A stretch of 64,000 nt of DNA from NCBI GenBank assembly GCA_012861695.1, contig JAAOOA010000482.1, positions 242,501-306,500 on the forward strand. The letters run 5' to 3'. Under the pieces are notes generated by a model. That model saw nothing but the letters and a program-made list of their open reading frames with translations, did not search any database and had not been told where the DNA came from. The DNA comes from Trematomus loennbergii. Lineage: Eukaryota; Chordata; Actinopteri; Perciformes; Nototheniidae. Shown here piece by piece: positions 13,455-24,589 of the stretch. Both the position numbers and the translations under genes were made by a program. Every line of letters begins with the position of its first letter. Within the stretch, counting starts at the first letter, position 1.

Positions 13455-14097
13455 AGTATGTAGTGTACTTTAAAGAGTCCTCTCCTGCTGATGTTCAGGT
13501 GTATATCATTATGTAGTGTCTCTACTTTAAAGAGTCCTCTCCTGCTGATGTTCAGGTGTATATCAGTATGTAGTATCTCTACTTTAAAGAGTCCTCTCCT
13601 GCTGATGTTCAGGTGTATATCAGTATGTAGAGTCTCTACTTTAAAGAGTCCTCTCCTGCTGATGTTCAGGTGTATATCAGTATGTAGTGTCTCTACTTTA
13701 AAGAGTCCTCTCCTGCTGATGTTCAGGTGTATATCAGTATGTAGTGTCTCTACTTTAAAGAGTCCTCTCCTGCTGATGTCCAGGTGTATATCAGTATGTA
13801 GTGTCTCTACTTTAAAGAGTCCTCTCCTGCTGATGTTCAGGTGTGTATCAGTATGTAGCGTCTCTACTTTAAAGAGTCCTCTCCTGCTGATGTTCAGGTG
13901 TTATCAGTATGTAGTGTCTCTACTTTAAAGAGTCCTCTCCTGCTGATGTTCAGGTGTATATCAGTATGTAGTGTCTCTACTTTAAAGAGTCCTCTCCTGC
14001 TGATGTTCAGGTGTATATCAGTACGTAGTGTCTCTACTTTAAAGAGTCCTCTCCTGCTGATGTTCAGGTGTATATCAGTATGTAGTGTCTCTACTGG
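13455..14097. repeat. 57-bp minisatellite array, locus 2
   Basis: About 11 copies of the same 57-bp unit as at 6610. It is followed at 14098-14180 by TGGGACATGTCCTGCTTTAA and GCAGACATGCACTGAAAGC, remnants of the parent transposon body. Open frames on both strands here are repeat artefacts. Confidence 0.95.
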
Positions 14098-15024
14098 GAC
14101 ATGTCCTGCTTTAATGTTCAAAAGTTTAATGTTCAGCCTTTGCAGACATGCACTGAAAGCTACAGTATATAACACACTACGGAAATACATATACATATTT
14201 ATTTTTGACAGATTATATCCTAGATGATATTCTCATTGCCTCCTGCCATAAAATAAGGGAACGAACGCAGTGCATCACTTTGTATGTTTTTCAGAGCATT
14301 TCTGATTTGTTGTAAGAGGAGAGTTGAAAATGTATTCCAGTAAATTGTTTCTGGACATTACATGAAAGTGAGCTGCACTGCTTCAAGTTAAAGAGCAAGA
14401 AGAATGACTCAACGCTGATTGTAGTCCTGGCGATCTGGAGAGTGGAGGCTGTAACAGAAAGGTCGCAGGTTCAACGTTTAAAGTGTCCATCCGGGCGCCC
14501 ACGGAAAACCTGCTCGCCCTGACGACTGTCTCCTCTTCTAAATGCAAATCGAGCTCTCGATGGAAATACAGCAGCAGCATGTACTTGAACTGATGACTCA
14601 TCTTTGCAACCCCAGAGAAATTAAATGGTTTAACTTTATAAAGGTTCACTACGATGTCTCATTTCTGTTCATCTATGAGATCTCTATGACCCACTTTAAA
14701 TGTGGAGCATTACTTTCAAAGGATAGACTTAGAGTGTGTGTCAGCTTAAAAAAGTTCAGTTGAGTAAAGTTAGAACGATATTGGCAGATTCGGATTTCAC
14801 GGATCAATAACTCATGAACAAGACGTTGTTCAAACACAAATTACGTCTCCTAAGTACCGTGGTAAGGTTGACAACGAACTACAATCACATGTTGATCAAA
14901 AAATATGCGCCGTCCTCCGAGCTGGACACATTAAATTGGTCTCTTTCCGCAGCCGGAGAAGAAACGAGTGCTCAGGGACCGTCTGCAAAGTGCAACTCCG
15001 AAAAAAGAGAATACAATAATATTC

Positions 15025-15400
15025 AATAACTGTACTATTATACAGTATATTTCTACCAAACTCACTAAACACATCAATAGTCTTCTGTGTCATACTACAG
15101 CAGAGAGTTTGGAAGAATATGGTTTTGAATAATTTTGGTGAATATTTGTAAAAATCTTCAATAAATATGGCATCATCTTCAATAACTTACTATTGTACAG
15201 TTTATTTATACCAAACTCACTAAACACATCAATAGTCTCCTGTTATCATACTACAGCAGAGAGTTTGGAAGAATAATGGTTTGAATAATTTTGGTGAATA
15301 TTTATAATGTAAAATCATCAATAAATATAAAATCTTCAATATCTTCACTATTATACAGTGGAGTGCTACCAAACTCACCTCAGACATTAATGGTCTCTAA
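15025..15400. repeat. Subterminal repeats of about 160 bp in the left arm of the Mutator-like element
   Basis: Two full copies and a partial third of a block running from ACTATTATACAGTATATTTC through CCAAACTCACTAAACACATC and AGCAGAGAGTTTGGAAGAA to AATTTTGGTGAATATTT. Inverted counterparts lie at 18230-18430. Subterminal repeats are often transposase binding arrays; that role is inferred here. Confidence 0.7.
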
Positions 15401-16344
15401 CTTGCTACACTACAAAAGTGTATTTGAAAACGTATTTTAATGATCGTTATGTTATTTTAAAATAAAGTGTATTGGTAAGTATAAGTTACTGTCAAACAGG
15501 AGACCCCTTAATTTTAACCAGAAGCGATTGAAATTTAACTCAAAAGAAGATCTCCTATTTATTCATAAACCATAACACTGTTTTATTGTTCTTTCATTAA
15601 TTAACTTACAGACTGAATATAGACATGGTATCACCTACATCAAAGCAAGATCCATCAAAAGTAGAACAGTCTTTTAATCATCAATAAACTAGACATCACA
15701 CACATTGATATATACATATATATGTTACACATTGTATATACAGTATGTTATATATACATTAAGACATTAAACTATCTTACTGTACAATATTAATGAACAC
15801 ATCTACAATGTAATGTCTGACATGGAAAACATCATGAACATCTGTGACTAATTTAATCTGTAAGGGAAAATATATTTAACATCTTAATTAAGTTTTATAA
15901 TAATTTAAAACTATGGACAGGTGATTATTAATCATTACTTCAGTTGCCCAAAATCTTTAGCAAAGCTTTTTTCTGGATTTTTGTTTGTTTTGTACAAAAT
16001 TCAGCTTTCATTTTGCCGATTTCAAATCACTGGCTGGGCTGGATTTTCCCCCACATGCCGTTTATAAGCGCATTAGTTCTATTGTGGTAGTAGTTCTAAC
16101 AAGCCTTACCTCCCCAAATCCTGGTACCTCTGGTAAAAGTTACACAAGCTTTTTTTTTATATAAATACTTGTTGTTATTCAGGTTTATCTGTACTGTGCT
16201 AAAACTTTAACAAATTATAAGAAAAACAAAAGGAAACCTGTAATGCATAAAAATATACAAAATGTCATTACTTTTATGTTATTCCTGAAATCTAACTCCA
16301 GATGATCTATATAGTATGTATTATTCAGATTATCTTCTGGAGTT

Positions 16345-17068
16345 TCAAAACAACTCATCATTTAGTCTCACCCAAACAGCATCAACAGCAGTTGTGGGCA
16401 GGTCCTCAATTCCACAGAAGGAACAGAAGTCATCCTTTGAAACTGAAAAAATAACAGGTGTATTACTGTTCAATTTACAGGAAGCGATCCATATATTCAT
16501 TTCATATTTTTGGCTAATACCTGATCCTTTGAGAATTTCTTCTGCCATGTCTCTTCGTAGATTTTGAAGAGATTGTTTTGATGAGTTGATGTGAAACGTC
16601 TGTGGTATTTTCGGAAATTCCTTCACTGTCATCTTGGCCATCTGGACAGATGGTAAAATAACATGACGTTATGACGTGTTTTTGAATTTCCCTTTAAAAT
16701 AAAATGCTTTATTATTAATGAACACAACATGTTGCATTGAATCACCTGCATGACAAAGGCTCCACAACTGGTGGCATCTTTCTGGAAGGTGTGGGTTATC
16801 TTTCCTGGCTGCCATTTAATGTTAACCCAGTCCTCTTTTCCCAGTCTGTTCCGGCGCATCTTGAAATACTCTCTATAGAACAATCGGAACATTTTTTAAA
16901 TGTGCGCTTACTCTTTGCCTTTACCAAATGTGCGTTTAACCAATGTATTTTCCTGTAATATATTTTATATTACCCAAATTTGTAACCAGCCTTTCTGGAG
17001 TCCTCAACTTCATTTGACCCTTGCAGAGGATCAACCACATAAATGTGGTTTGAAAGGGCATGGAGGTA
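16345..17068 (-). CDS. Ulp1/SENP-like C48 cysteine protease, C-terminal exons, transposon-borne
   Basis: Four exons can be read on the minus strand. The first (about 17068-16987) follows an acceptor TTTTAAAACAG and encodes YVVDPLQGSNEVEDS, whose Asp fits the catalytic Asp of Ulp1 proteases. The second (ending at 16746) encodes DWVNIKWQPGK and QKDATSCGAFVMQ; the Gln and the Cys before Gly match the oxyanion Gln and nucleophile Cys of the family. It ends in a CAG/GTGATT donor. The third (16641-16521) starts after CTGTCCAG, and the fourth (16442-16345) after TTTTTTCAG; both junctions keep frame. The last exon encodes a Cys-rich end, FCSFCGIEDLPTT, which may run on past a GTGAGA donor. Function: removal of SUMO or a similar modifier, by family. 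The N-terminal part with the catalytic His was not located, and the junction between the first two exons is not resolved. Confidence 0.68.
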
Positions 17069-17849
17069 CTGTTTTAAAAAGTAGCATACCGTATAATTAA
17101 ACCAAACCTTTTTCAATATGTCAGCAGCAACAATAATGTATCAGCTTTTCTTCAAAAATGAAAACCACAGTTAACTAATAGATTCACAAAAGCTATTAAA
17201 AGTAATACTAAAATAATAACTACCCATTTTAAATGGGTATATTTAAGACTTAAAAGTATTGAAATAATTAAAGATGTCAGATCAGATGAAAGAAAGTTGC
17301 ACAATTTGGGGTCAGAAGACTCAAATCTTTAGTCAATGAGAAATGGTTGAATGAGTACTTATTTTGGACTACATTTTATATTGTTTCCCTATGATATAGA
17401 TGAAGAACATGAAGACATTAAAACTAAAAGAAGCATTTTTAAACCAATCCTGAGGCAAAGATGCATTTACAAAATGGGGCTGCATGAGATACACATTTTA
17501 GTCTTAACTCTGTCACAGTATATGAGTAATGTATTACAATATTTTTTAATAGCAATGTATATTTAGTTGTATGCATTTGAATAAATGTAATCATACATCT
17601 TCAAAGTAATATTTGATTAACTTGAAATGTGCAAACCCTGAGCAAAACATGCTGTAAAAGCAGCTACAGTATTACTACACGAGTAGCTGTATACTCACCA
17701 CAAACTTCCAGTGCACATTTCTTATATGACAAATATAGGCAGCTGATCTTTAGAGGGAAATAAAAAGTAAAGTATATTATCGTGTACATCATCTGCACCT
17801 GAAGATGTTTTCACGATTCGGCTTCATTTCTAGTCCTAAATCCTAGTCC

Positions 17850-18090
17850 TAATTTATTGCACTAAGAAGTACTTGCACTAATGTTCAACTCATGTTTCTT
17901 GTTGATTGTGTTTTTTATATGTATTACTTACTTTTATACCCTTGTTTAGCTAGAACTTTCTTAAGTTGTTTATATATATATGTTGTTTTTGTTCACGCTG
18001 TGGGACTGTAAGAAACGGCATTTCAATGTTTCTGTATAACACATGTGGAAAATTTGACACTAAAGTTGACTTTAACTTCAACTTTGGCTA
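17850..18090 (+). mobile_element. 3' end of a LINE-like retroelement inside the Mutator-like element
   Basis: GTGGGACTGTAAGAAACGGC, then ATTTCAATG and GACACTAAAGTTGACTTTAA resemble the 3' tail of a common fish non-LTR retroelement. It is followed at 18170-18210 by TAAGTCGCTTTGGATGAAAA, another widespread fish retroposon core. These appear to be secondary insertions. Confidence 0.5.
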
Positions 18091-18892
18091 AATCTGTAAT
18101 ATTTAGTTTTGTTCACAAAAATATTTATACAAATGTATCGGTGGAGTATAACAAACAGGAGACTATACCGATTGTAAGTCGCTTTGGATGAAAACGTCAG
18201 CTAAATGTAATATTAATGTGTAGTGAGTTTGGTATAATAGTAACATTATTGAAGATGATGCCATATTTATTGATGATTTTACATTATAAATATTCACCAA
18301 AATTATTCAAACCATATTCTTCCAAACTCTCTGCTGTAGTATGAGCACAGGAGACTATTGATGTGTGTAGTGAGTTTGGTAGAAATATACTGTATAATAG
18401 TACAGTTATTGAATATTATTGTATTCTCTTTTTCGGAGTTGCACTTTGCAGACGGTCCCTAAGCACTCGTTTCTTCTCCGGCTGCAGATAGAGACCAATG
18501 TATTGTGCCCAGTTGGAGGACAGAATGTATTGGCTTTTTTTTATCAAATGTGATTGTAGTTCGTTGTCAACCTTACCACGGTACTTAGGAGACGTAATTT
18601 GTGTTTGAAAAACGTCTTGTTCATGAGTTATTGATCCGTGAAATCCGAATCTGCCAATATCGTTCTAACTTACTCAACTAAAAAGTTCAAAGTAGAGAGC
18701 GAGGTGCAGGTTACGACTTCCTGTCCCTGTCTGGAAGTCTATGGTTTTCTGAATGGTTTTTGTTTGTTATCATGAAATATGGTCTGTGCTTATTACACAA
18801 GCTGATGATTTTATTCTACGACATAAAATATGTCAGTAAATACCCCACTGGGGAATTAAAAACCTGCTGTTGCTAACAAGTGTCTAAATGAG

Positions 18893-19850
18893 ACGACTAA
18901 ACGTCATCACGGCCAACATTAGCCGCCTTTAGCTTAGCGGTGGTGACGTAAAGTCATGTGACCGTGCTGTAGTTCCTTTATAGCCCAACATTAGCCACCT
19001 TTAGCTTAGCGGTGGTGGCGTGAAGTCATGTGACCATGCTGTAGTTCCTTATAGCCCAACATTAGCCACCTTAGCTTAGCGGTGGTGACGTGAAGTCATG
19101 TGACCGTGCTGTAGTTCCTTTATAGCCCAACATTAGCCACCTTTAGCTTAGCGGTGGTGACGTGAAGTCATGTGACGTGCTGTAGTTCCTTTATAGCCCA
19201 ACATTAGCCTCCTTTAGCTTAGCGGTGGTGACGTGAAGTCATGTGACCGTGCTGTAGTTCCTTTATAGCCAACATTAGCCACCTTTAGCTTAGCGGTGGT
19301 GACGTGAAGTCATGTGACCGTGCTGTAGTTCCTTTATAGCCCAACATTAGCCACCTTTAGCTTAGCGGTGGTGACGTGAAGTCATGTGACCGTGCTGTAG
19401 TTCCTTTATAGCCCAACATTAGCCGCCTTTAGCTTAGCGGTGGTGACGTGAAGTCATGTGACCGTGCTGTAGTTCCTTTATAGCCCAACATTAGCCACCT
19501 TTAGCTTAGCGGTGGTGACGTGAAGTCATGTGACCGTGCTGTAGTTCCTTTATAGCCCAACATTAGCCACCTTTAGCTTAGCGGTGGTGACGTGAAGTCA
19601 TGTGACCGTGCTGTAGTTCCTTTATAACCCAACATTAGCCACCTTTCGCTTAGCGGTGGTGACGTGAAGTCATGTGACCGTGCTGTAGTTCCTTTATAGC
19701 CCAACATTAGCCTCCTTTAGCTTAGCGGTGGTGACGTGAAGTCATGTGACCGTGCTGTAGTTCCTTTATAGCCCAACATTAGCCACCTTTAGCTTAGCGG
19801 TGGTGACGTGAAGTCATGTGACCGTGCTGTAGCTCCTTTATAGCATGACA
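18893..19850. repeat. 72-bp minisatellite array, locus 1
   Basis: About 13 copies of a 72-bp unit including TGTGACCGTGCTGTAGTTCC, TTTATAGCCCAACATTAGCC and TTAGCTTAGCGGTGGTGACG. Copies differ by point changes (CCACC/CCTCC/CCGCC) and single-base losses. The right flank ATTAGCTTTTTACTTCAGAA continues for about 65 bp and recurs next to a second array at 30915. Confidence 0.95.
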
Positions 19851-19905
19851 TTAGCTTTTTACTTCAGAAATCATAAAGTGGTGTTAATAAGTGGAGATTA
19901 TCCTG

Positions 19906-21360
19906 CTGAACTAAACGTGTAAGCATCAGTCTGACACTTAACGAGATTATTATGCAATAATATAATCACATGGAGAAATCCCTTTGAATCTTTGTGGAGG
20001 GAAACAGGGAGACGCTGCAGAAAGTAATTACTGCTCCCTTTGAGTGACACTTCTAACAACAGCAAAGGTATGTCAAGAGACGTGAATAAAAAACTCTTAC
20101 ACAACTCGTGCCGTACCCCTCAACACTTAAACCTTGCTATTTTGAACATGTAAGGTAGCGTGTTTGAATAAGCGTGAATCCTCTGCAGCAGAGCAAATAC
20201 GCAGTTTATTGTGTACAGCTGGATCTGTGCAGCTCATGTTGGATTCGTATCAATGCATTATTCATGAGCTGCCAGCATTCAATGTTGACGCAGGTGATTT
20301 ATGTAGAGATACAGGTGGTGGGAAGCGTGTCAAACTGTCATGCTGTTGGGATGGCTTTTCCTGACAGACCTTCAAACAAACTGCTTTTTTTGTATCAGTG
20401 TTAATGTATACTGTTCCTTATTTACAAGACTGGGAGGGTGACTTTTAAAATGCAATCTGTTGCAATGGCTGTTACCTGTAGAAATATGAAAACAGTAACT
20501 TCTGAGTGTCAGAGAACGCAGTAATAGTGAATATTAACAATCCTTTATTTAAATGAGTGCGTTGTCATCCATCATCTCTCTCCTTTAAAACCTGCTCTTT
20601 ATTTCGGATCATTAAACTCAAACAGACCATCAAAGGTCATCTGATGCTCCTCGCTCCGTGAGATATTTCATTTGCTTTCAACTCAAAATCACATCCTCTT
20701 TTAATAATCAGCAGAACCGCACTTTAATGATACCCTGTGTTCCTCGTCTTCAAAAGGATCAAAAATATTTTCAAAAACAACCTTTTTTTGTGAAGAGGCA
20801 ACACTTAGTCTGTTTACTGGCTCACAGAGTCCTGCTGTGAACCCTGAACTGTTGAGGACCCAAAGTGTTATGTTAGAAATGTATAGCAGGGTCTCCAGCT
20901 GTTAGAAACTGCCGGATGCTAACCTGCATGTCGGGCAATTTGAACGATTAGCATAAGTTGTGTTAATTATCATTAATGCAGGCAATAGCTAAACAAAGGT
21001 TTGGACAATTTAGGTGAGGTTGTTGAGGATGTTAAATCAATGTTTACATTTTCAGGATAAGAAAAGACAGTTTTATCTATAGCTATTGTAACGGATTACA
21101 TTGGAAAAGAAACCCTCCCTCTGCTGCTCAGAGGCATAGACGTCATGTATACTCGGGACACTGGGAACATGTCCCCACCACTTAGCATTAGGATCTTTTG
21201 TTAAACATGTTCTGAAGACAGCATGCTCACAGAATTGTACACTCTGTTTATCAGCAAAATGTGCAATCTGGAGGACTGTTCACACTTCCTGGGTGTATTT
21301 CCGGTGCAGTGTGGACCTAGCTTTTCTATCCTCTAGTCCGCACTAGTTGTCAAAAATGAG
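19906..21360. other. Intergenic sequence, nothing recognised
   Basis: No recognisable gene. The overlapping plus-strand frames near 20164-20404 have no domain features. Confidence 0.4.
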
Positions 21361-21364
21361 TATT

Positions 21365-22480
21365 GTAAGCATGTTTGATTCAAGATTCAAGGCTTTAGCA
21401 TCATGTGTACACTAGCTACAGTGTAAATAAGGCAATGAAAACTGAAGCCCAACAGAGCAACATGAATATATATATATATATAGGACATAGAACAAATAAA
21501 ACAGATAAAATAGTGCAAGAGAATGTTTGAGATGTGCAAGTAAAAACAAATCAAATATAAATAGTGCAAAAAGAGTCTATATAAAAGTAAATGGCATATG
21601 ATATATAGATAAATAATTTGCACGATGCAAACAGATGAGTGTTATGGATGTTCTTTACAGAGTTCAGGTGTTAAGCCCCAAAGCCCCCGTCGGCGGGTCT
21701 TTCTTTTTTTCAAAAAAAAAAAAAAAGAAGTTTTTTTTAATTTTTTATTAATTTTTTTCTTTAATTTTTTTTCTTTGGATGAAATGAATACCTATGGTGA
21801 TAATTCAATGTAATACATCATTTTATAGTCTGGTACCTGAAAAAGGTCAAATGGCACTGATGGAACCAGATGTACCCAAATGTGCCGAAAGCTTATTCCG
21901 CCTGGAACTTTTTTGCTAAACCTCTCTAAAAAGGTCAAATTTAACTTGTTTTGCCTCAATCTTGATACAGGGTACTTATTATATGTTATAGTTTGGATTG
22001 CTAAAGCTTTTAGTCTACCATCCCATCATTCAAGGGTGGTTTTCACTATAAGTAATGTTTTATCTTTAGGCGGAGGTAAGAATTTACCTTTTTTTACTAT
22101 GTTCCATCTGAATTTACTCTGACTGAGAAAAACATATATTGATTCTGACACTTCTACATCCAACTCACAGATGTAACCTTGCTTTGATAAAAGAAATTAT
22201 TCATATAACCCTTTTAGAAGTGAAGTTGTAGTCATTTGTTTTGGGCATGTCATTTTCGAGCCTGAAACCTGAAAAACAGGCTCGGGGCTTAACAGGTTAA
22301 AAGTCCTATGTCCTGTGGGATGAAACTGTCCATGTGTTTTTATATTTGTGTGTATTGTTTGCAGGGAGCGCTTAATGCAGTATAAGATAAGATAAGATAA
22401 GATGAGATAAGAATAACTTTATTGATCCCAATTTGAGAAATGTTTGCGTTGCAGCAGCATAAAAAGACAAGACATTGTAC
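21365..22480 (-). mobile_element. Non-LTR retroelement 3' region interrupted by a piggyBac-like insert
   Basis: GATTCAAGATTCAAGGCTTT at 21379 is the inverted 3' end of a fish LINE-like element. The matching continuation TCCTATGTCCTGTGGGATGA follows the insert at 22304. A second 3' tail, GATAAGATAAGATAAGATGA followed by AACTTTATTGATCCCAATTT, lies at 22384-22435. An AT microsatellite (21468-21482) is present. No coding frame. Confidence 0.5.
21667..22296 (-). mobile_element. piggyBac-like non-autonomous element
   Basis: Left end GGTGTTAAGCCCC, right end (inverted) CCTGTTAAGCCCCGAGCCTG, with TTAA at 22297-22300 and a degenerate TTCA on the left. Internally it shares, in reverse complement, the blocks near AATCTTGATACAGGGTACTT and AAGCTTTTAGTCTACCATCC with the larger copy that starts at 35802. 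TTAA duplication and CC-starting ends are typical of piggyBac. No transposase. Confidence 0.65.
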
Positions 22481-23090
22481 ATAAGAGAAATTAAAAGACT
22501 GGAAATAAACAATCCAAAATGTAAACATCAAAATAAAATTAACATAGCATTAAAAAGTAAGAGTAAAAAATATACATGTGGAAAATATACATGCGGAAAT
22601 ACAAATGTACATTATCAAAATATAAAGCAGGATATTATATATACATTAATTGGTTAATAGGTTTATTTGTATTTTTTGTAGTGTTTTAGTTTTTGAGGAA
22701 AGGTCACACGAAGCTCCTACAACTCACACACCGTTTTTACGGCAAAACAATTCAAGGATATTTTAGCGTCTTCATACTTTCTTGTGATCTTAAATACATT
22801 TACAACAGCCAGTCTGGATGTAGTGGAGGGGGTTACAGTCATTTTGATGGGAACAAATTCACTTCATCAACATCCTCAGGCCTCAGCAACACATTTCATC
22901 CCTGACTGACGCACATTTATCAAATCAACCACGGACACTCACAGACTCATAAACAGGCAACAGGACTCATGAGGAGGGGGGGGGGGCAACATCAACGCCA
23001 CAAAGCTCTCATGGCTAAAAAGGGGATATATTTTACTTTATTTTCGAGAATACAGTCGAAATGTAAAGAATAAAATCATTGTTTCTGAAT
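22480..23090. other. Intergenic sequence, nothing recognised
   Basis: AT-rich, with a short G run near 22977-22986. No gene recognised. Confidence 0.35.
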
Positions 23091-23129
23091 TATTTCAAAA
23101 AATCGAACTCTTGAAAACAAAGTGAACGC

Positions 23130-23390
23130 CTCCGGGTGTGAAAACAGAAAGATGTGCTTTTTAGCGTCTCAAGGGAGAGACATGCGCAAAGTGATGAAGG
23201 TTTCCTGCAGCAGCCTCTGAGAGAGAGAGGGGGAATGCGTGGGAGGGGACACGGGGTGTGAGGAGCGTTTCTCCGCGGATCCTGCACACCGGGATCTTTC
23301 CTCGTGAAGGGGAACACGGGGGGTTTATCACGGGGGTTCGGCTGCACGTGCGGAGGACCGTGTGGATATACAAGGGGGTGAAAACGCAAA
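23130..23390 (+). other. Candidate non-coding 5' exon of the GPCR gene
   Basis: A GC-rich patch in an AT-rich neighbourhood, ending CGCAAA/GTAAGT, a near-perfect splice donor at 23391. The next strong acceptor before a clear coding exon is TTTACATTTCAG at 26559, directly upstream of the receptor. Linking the two is inference. No TATA box or initiator was identified. Confidence 0.35.
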
Positions 23391-23584
23391 GTAAGTGAAG
23401 CCAAGCTGAGTCTGTTTATATACTTTTGAACGTGGAGCTCAGGAAAAATGAATTGATTTTGACAGTCATAAAACCATTATTGTTATATTTCATTATATTT
23501 GACAGCTCAAGTTTACATAATTATACTTTGTGTGCAGGATCATTCATGTTTGTTGTTTTTACATTATCATTCATGTTTGTTGAT

Positions 23585-23665
23585 TGTGAAGCCCTCTGAG
23601 ACAAATGTGTTTTGTGATATTGGGCTCTATAAATACATTTGAATTGAATTGCATTGTATATTGTT
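23585..23665 (+). mobile_element. Short 3' tail of an L2-type LINE
   Basis: TGATATTGGGCTCTATAAAT followed by TTGAATTGAATTG matches, in inverse, the 3' end of the longer LINE at 24590-26377. A second LINE tail, CTTGGTAAATAAAAGCGATT, follows at 23775. Confidence 0.65.
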
Positions 23666-24359
23666 ATTTAAATAAGGTTTTACTTTTACGTTTATTATTG
23701 GTTACGTATTCTTCTTTCTGTGCCTCTGAATGCACACTTAGACCAAAGCAGATTCCTCATATGTGTAAACCTACTTGGTAAATAAAAGCGATTCTATTTC
23801 GATTCTGATTAATCATCACCAGATTTATTTGTACATCCTTGTAAGCTGTGAACAGTCTGACTACTGGTTTACATGAATCCCTGTGGTGGATTTACAAAGA
23901 ATAGACACTGAAAATGTTTCCAAAATTAACGTTTTAATTGATTTGTGGGGTAGTCATTAAATCTGATGTTTAAATATAATCTAGGGTAACCCATTCACTT
24001 CTTATGGCAGTCAATTTGACCGGGAACACAGTAGGTGTTACAGAGTGGACTAATCAACTCGAAATTCAATTAAAGTGAATGCAGCAATTTCATATGTTCA
24101 TAGCCTGATGTGGATTTCATAGCAGTAAATCGGTCAGATTTGACCCAAACGACAGGAGGGTTAGGATATCTGTTTCCTCTTATGTGAGCACATTTAAAAA
24201 ACAGGATGTTCATTTACATTTTCCTCATTTACCAAATTATTATTACACTCTCAATGCGCATCCTGACGGCTCAATATTCACTGAATAAGACTTAAAGTAA
24301 AGCTGTTGTTGTTGAACGGAGTGATGTCAGCTGTCATCCAACTGTTGTCCAACTGTCAT

Positions 24360-24575
24360 CCAACTGTCATCCATCCGTCCGTCTGTTATCCATCCGACAA
24401 CTAGTCAATCGCTCCGGTTATCACACATTCTTCATCATCCATCCATCATCCATCCATCCATCCATCAACCATCCATTATCACCCATCCATCCATCCATCC
24501 ATCCATCCATCCATCCATCATCCATCCATCCATCCATCCATCCATCCATCCATCCATCCATCCATCATCAACCAA
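24360..24575. repeat. (CATC)n microsatellite, left part
   Basis: Long run of CATC units with a few TCATC breaks. The same repeat continues on the other side of the LINE at 26378-26503, so the LINE lies between two pieces of one microsatellite type. Confidence 0.93.
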
Positions 24576-24589
24576 CCATTATCATCAAT

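Larger units (their letters stand above)
14758..18679 (-). mobile_element. Mutator-like DNA transposon carrying a Ulp1/SENP-type protease gene
   Basis: The outer ends are AGTTGAGTAAAGTTAG on the left and its near-exact inverse CTAACTTACTCAACT on the right, followed inward by several hundred bases of inverted repeat (about 14760-15350 against 18230-18679). Both sides are flanked by the same 9 bases, AAAAAGTTC (14749-14757 and 18680-18688). A 9-bp duplication with long inverted ends is characteristic of Mutator-like elements. The subterminal part of each arm is built from repeats of about 160-170 bp around CCAAACTCACTAAACACATC. The centre carries a spliced minus-strand gene for a C48-type cysteine protease (16345-17068). 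I see no transposase. Plant Kaonashi MULEs are a known case of Ulp1 cargo, so this resembles a fish counterpart, but the superfamily call rests on ends and duplication only. Confidence 0.8.
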
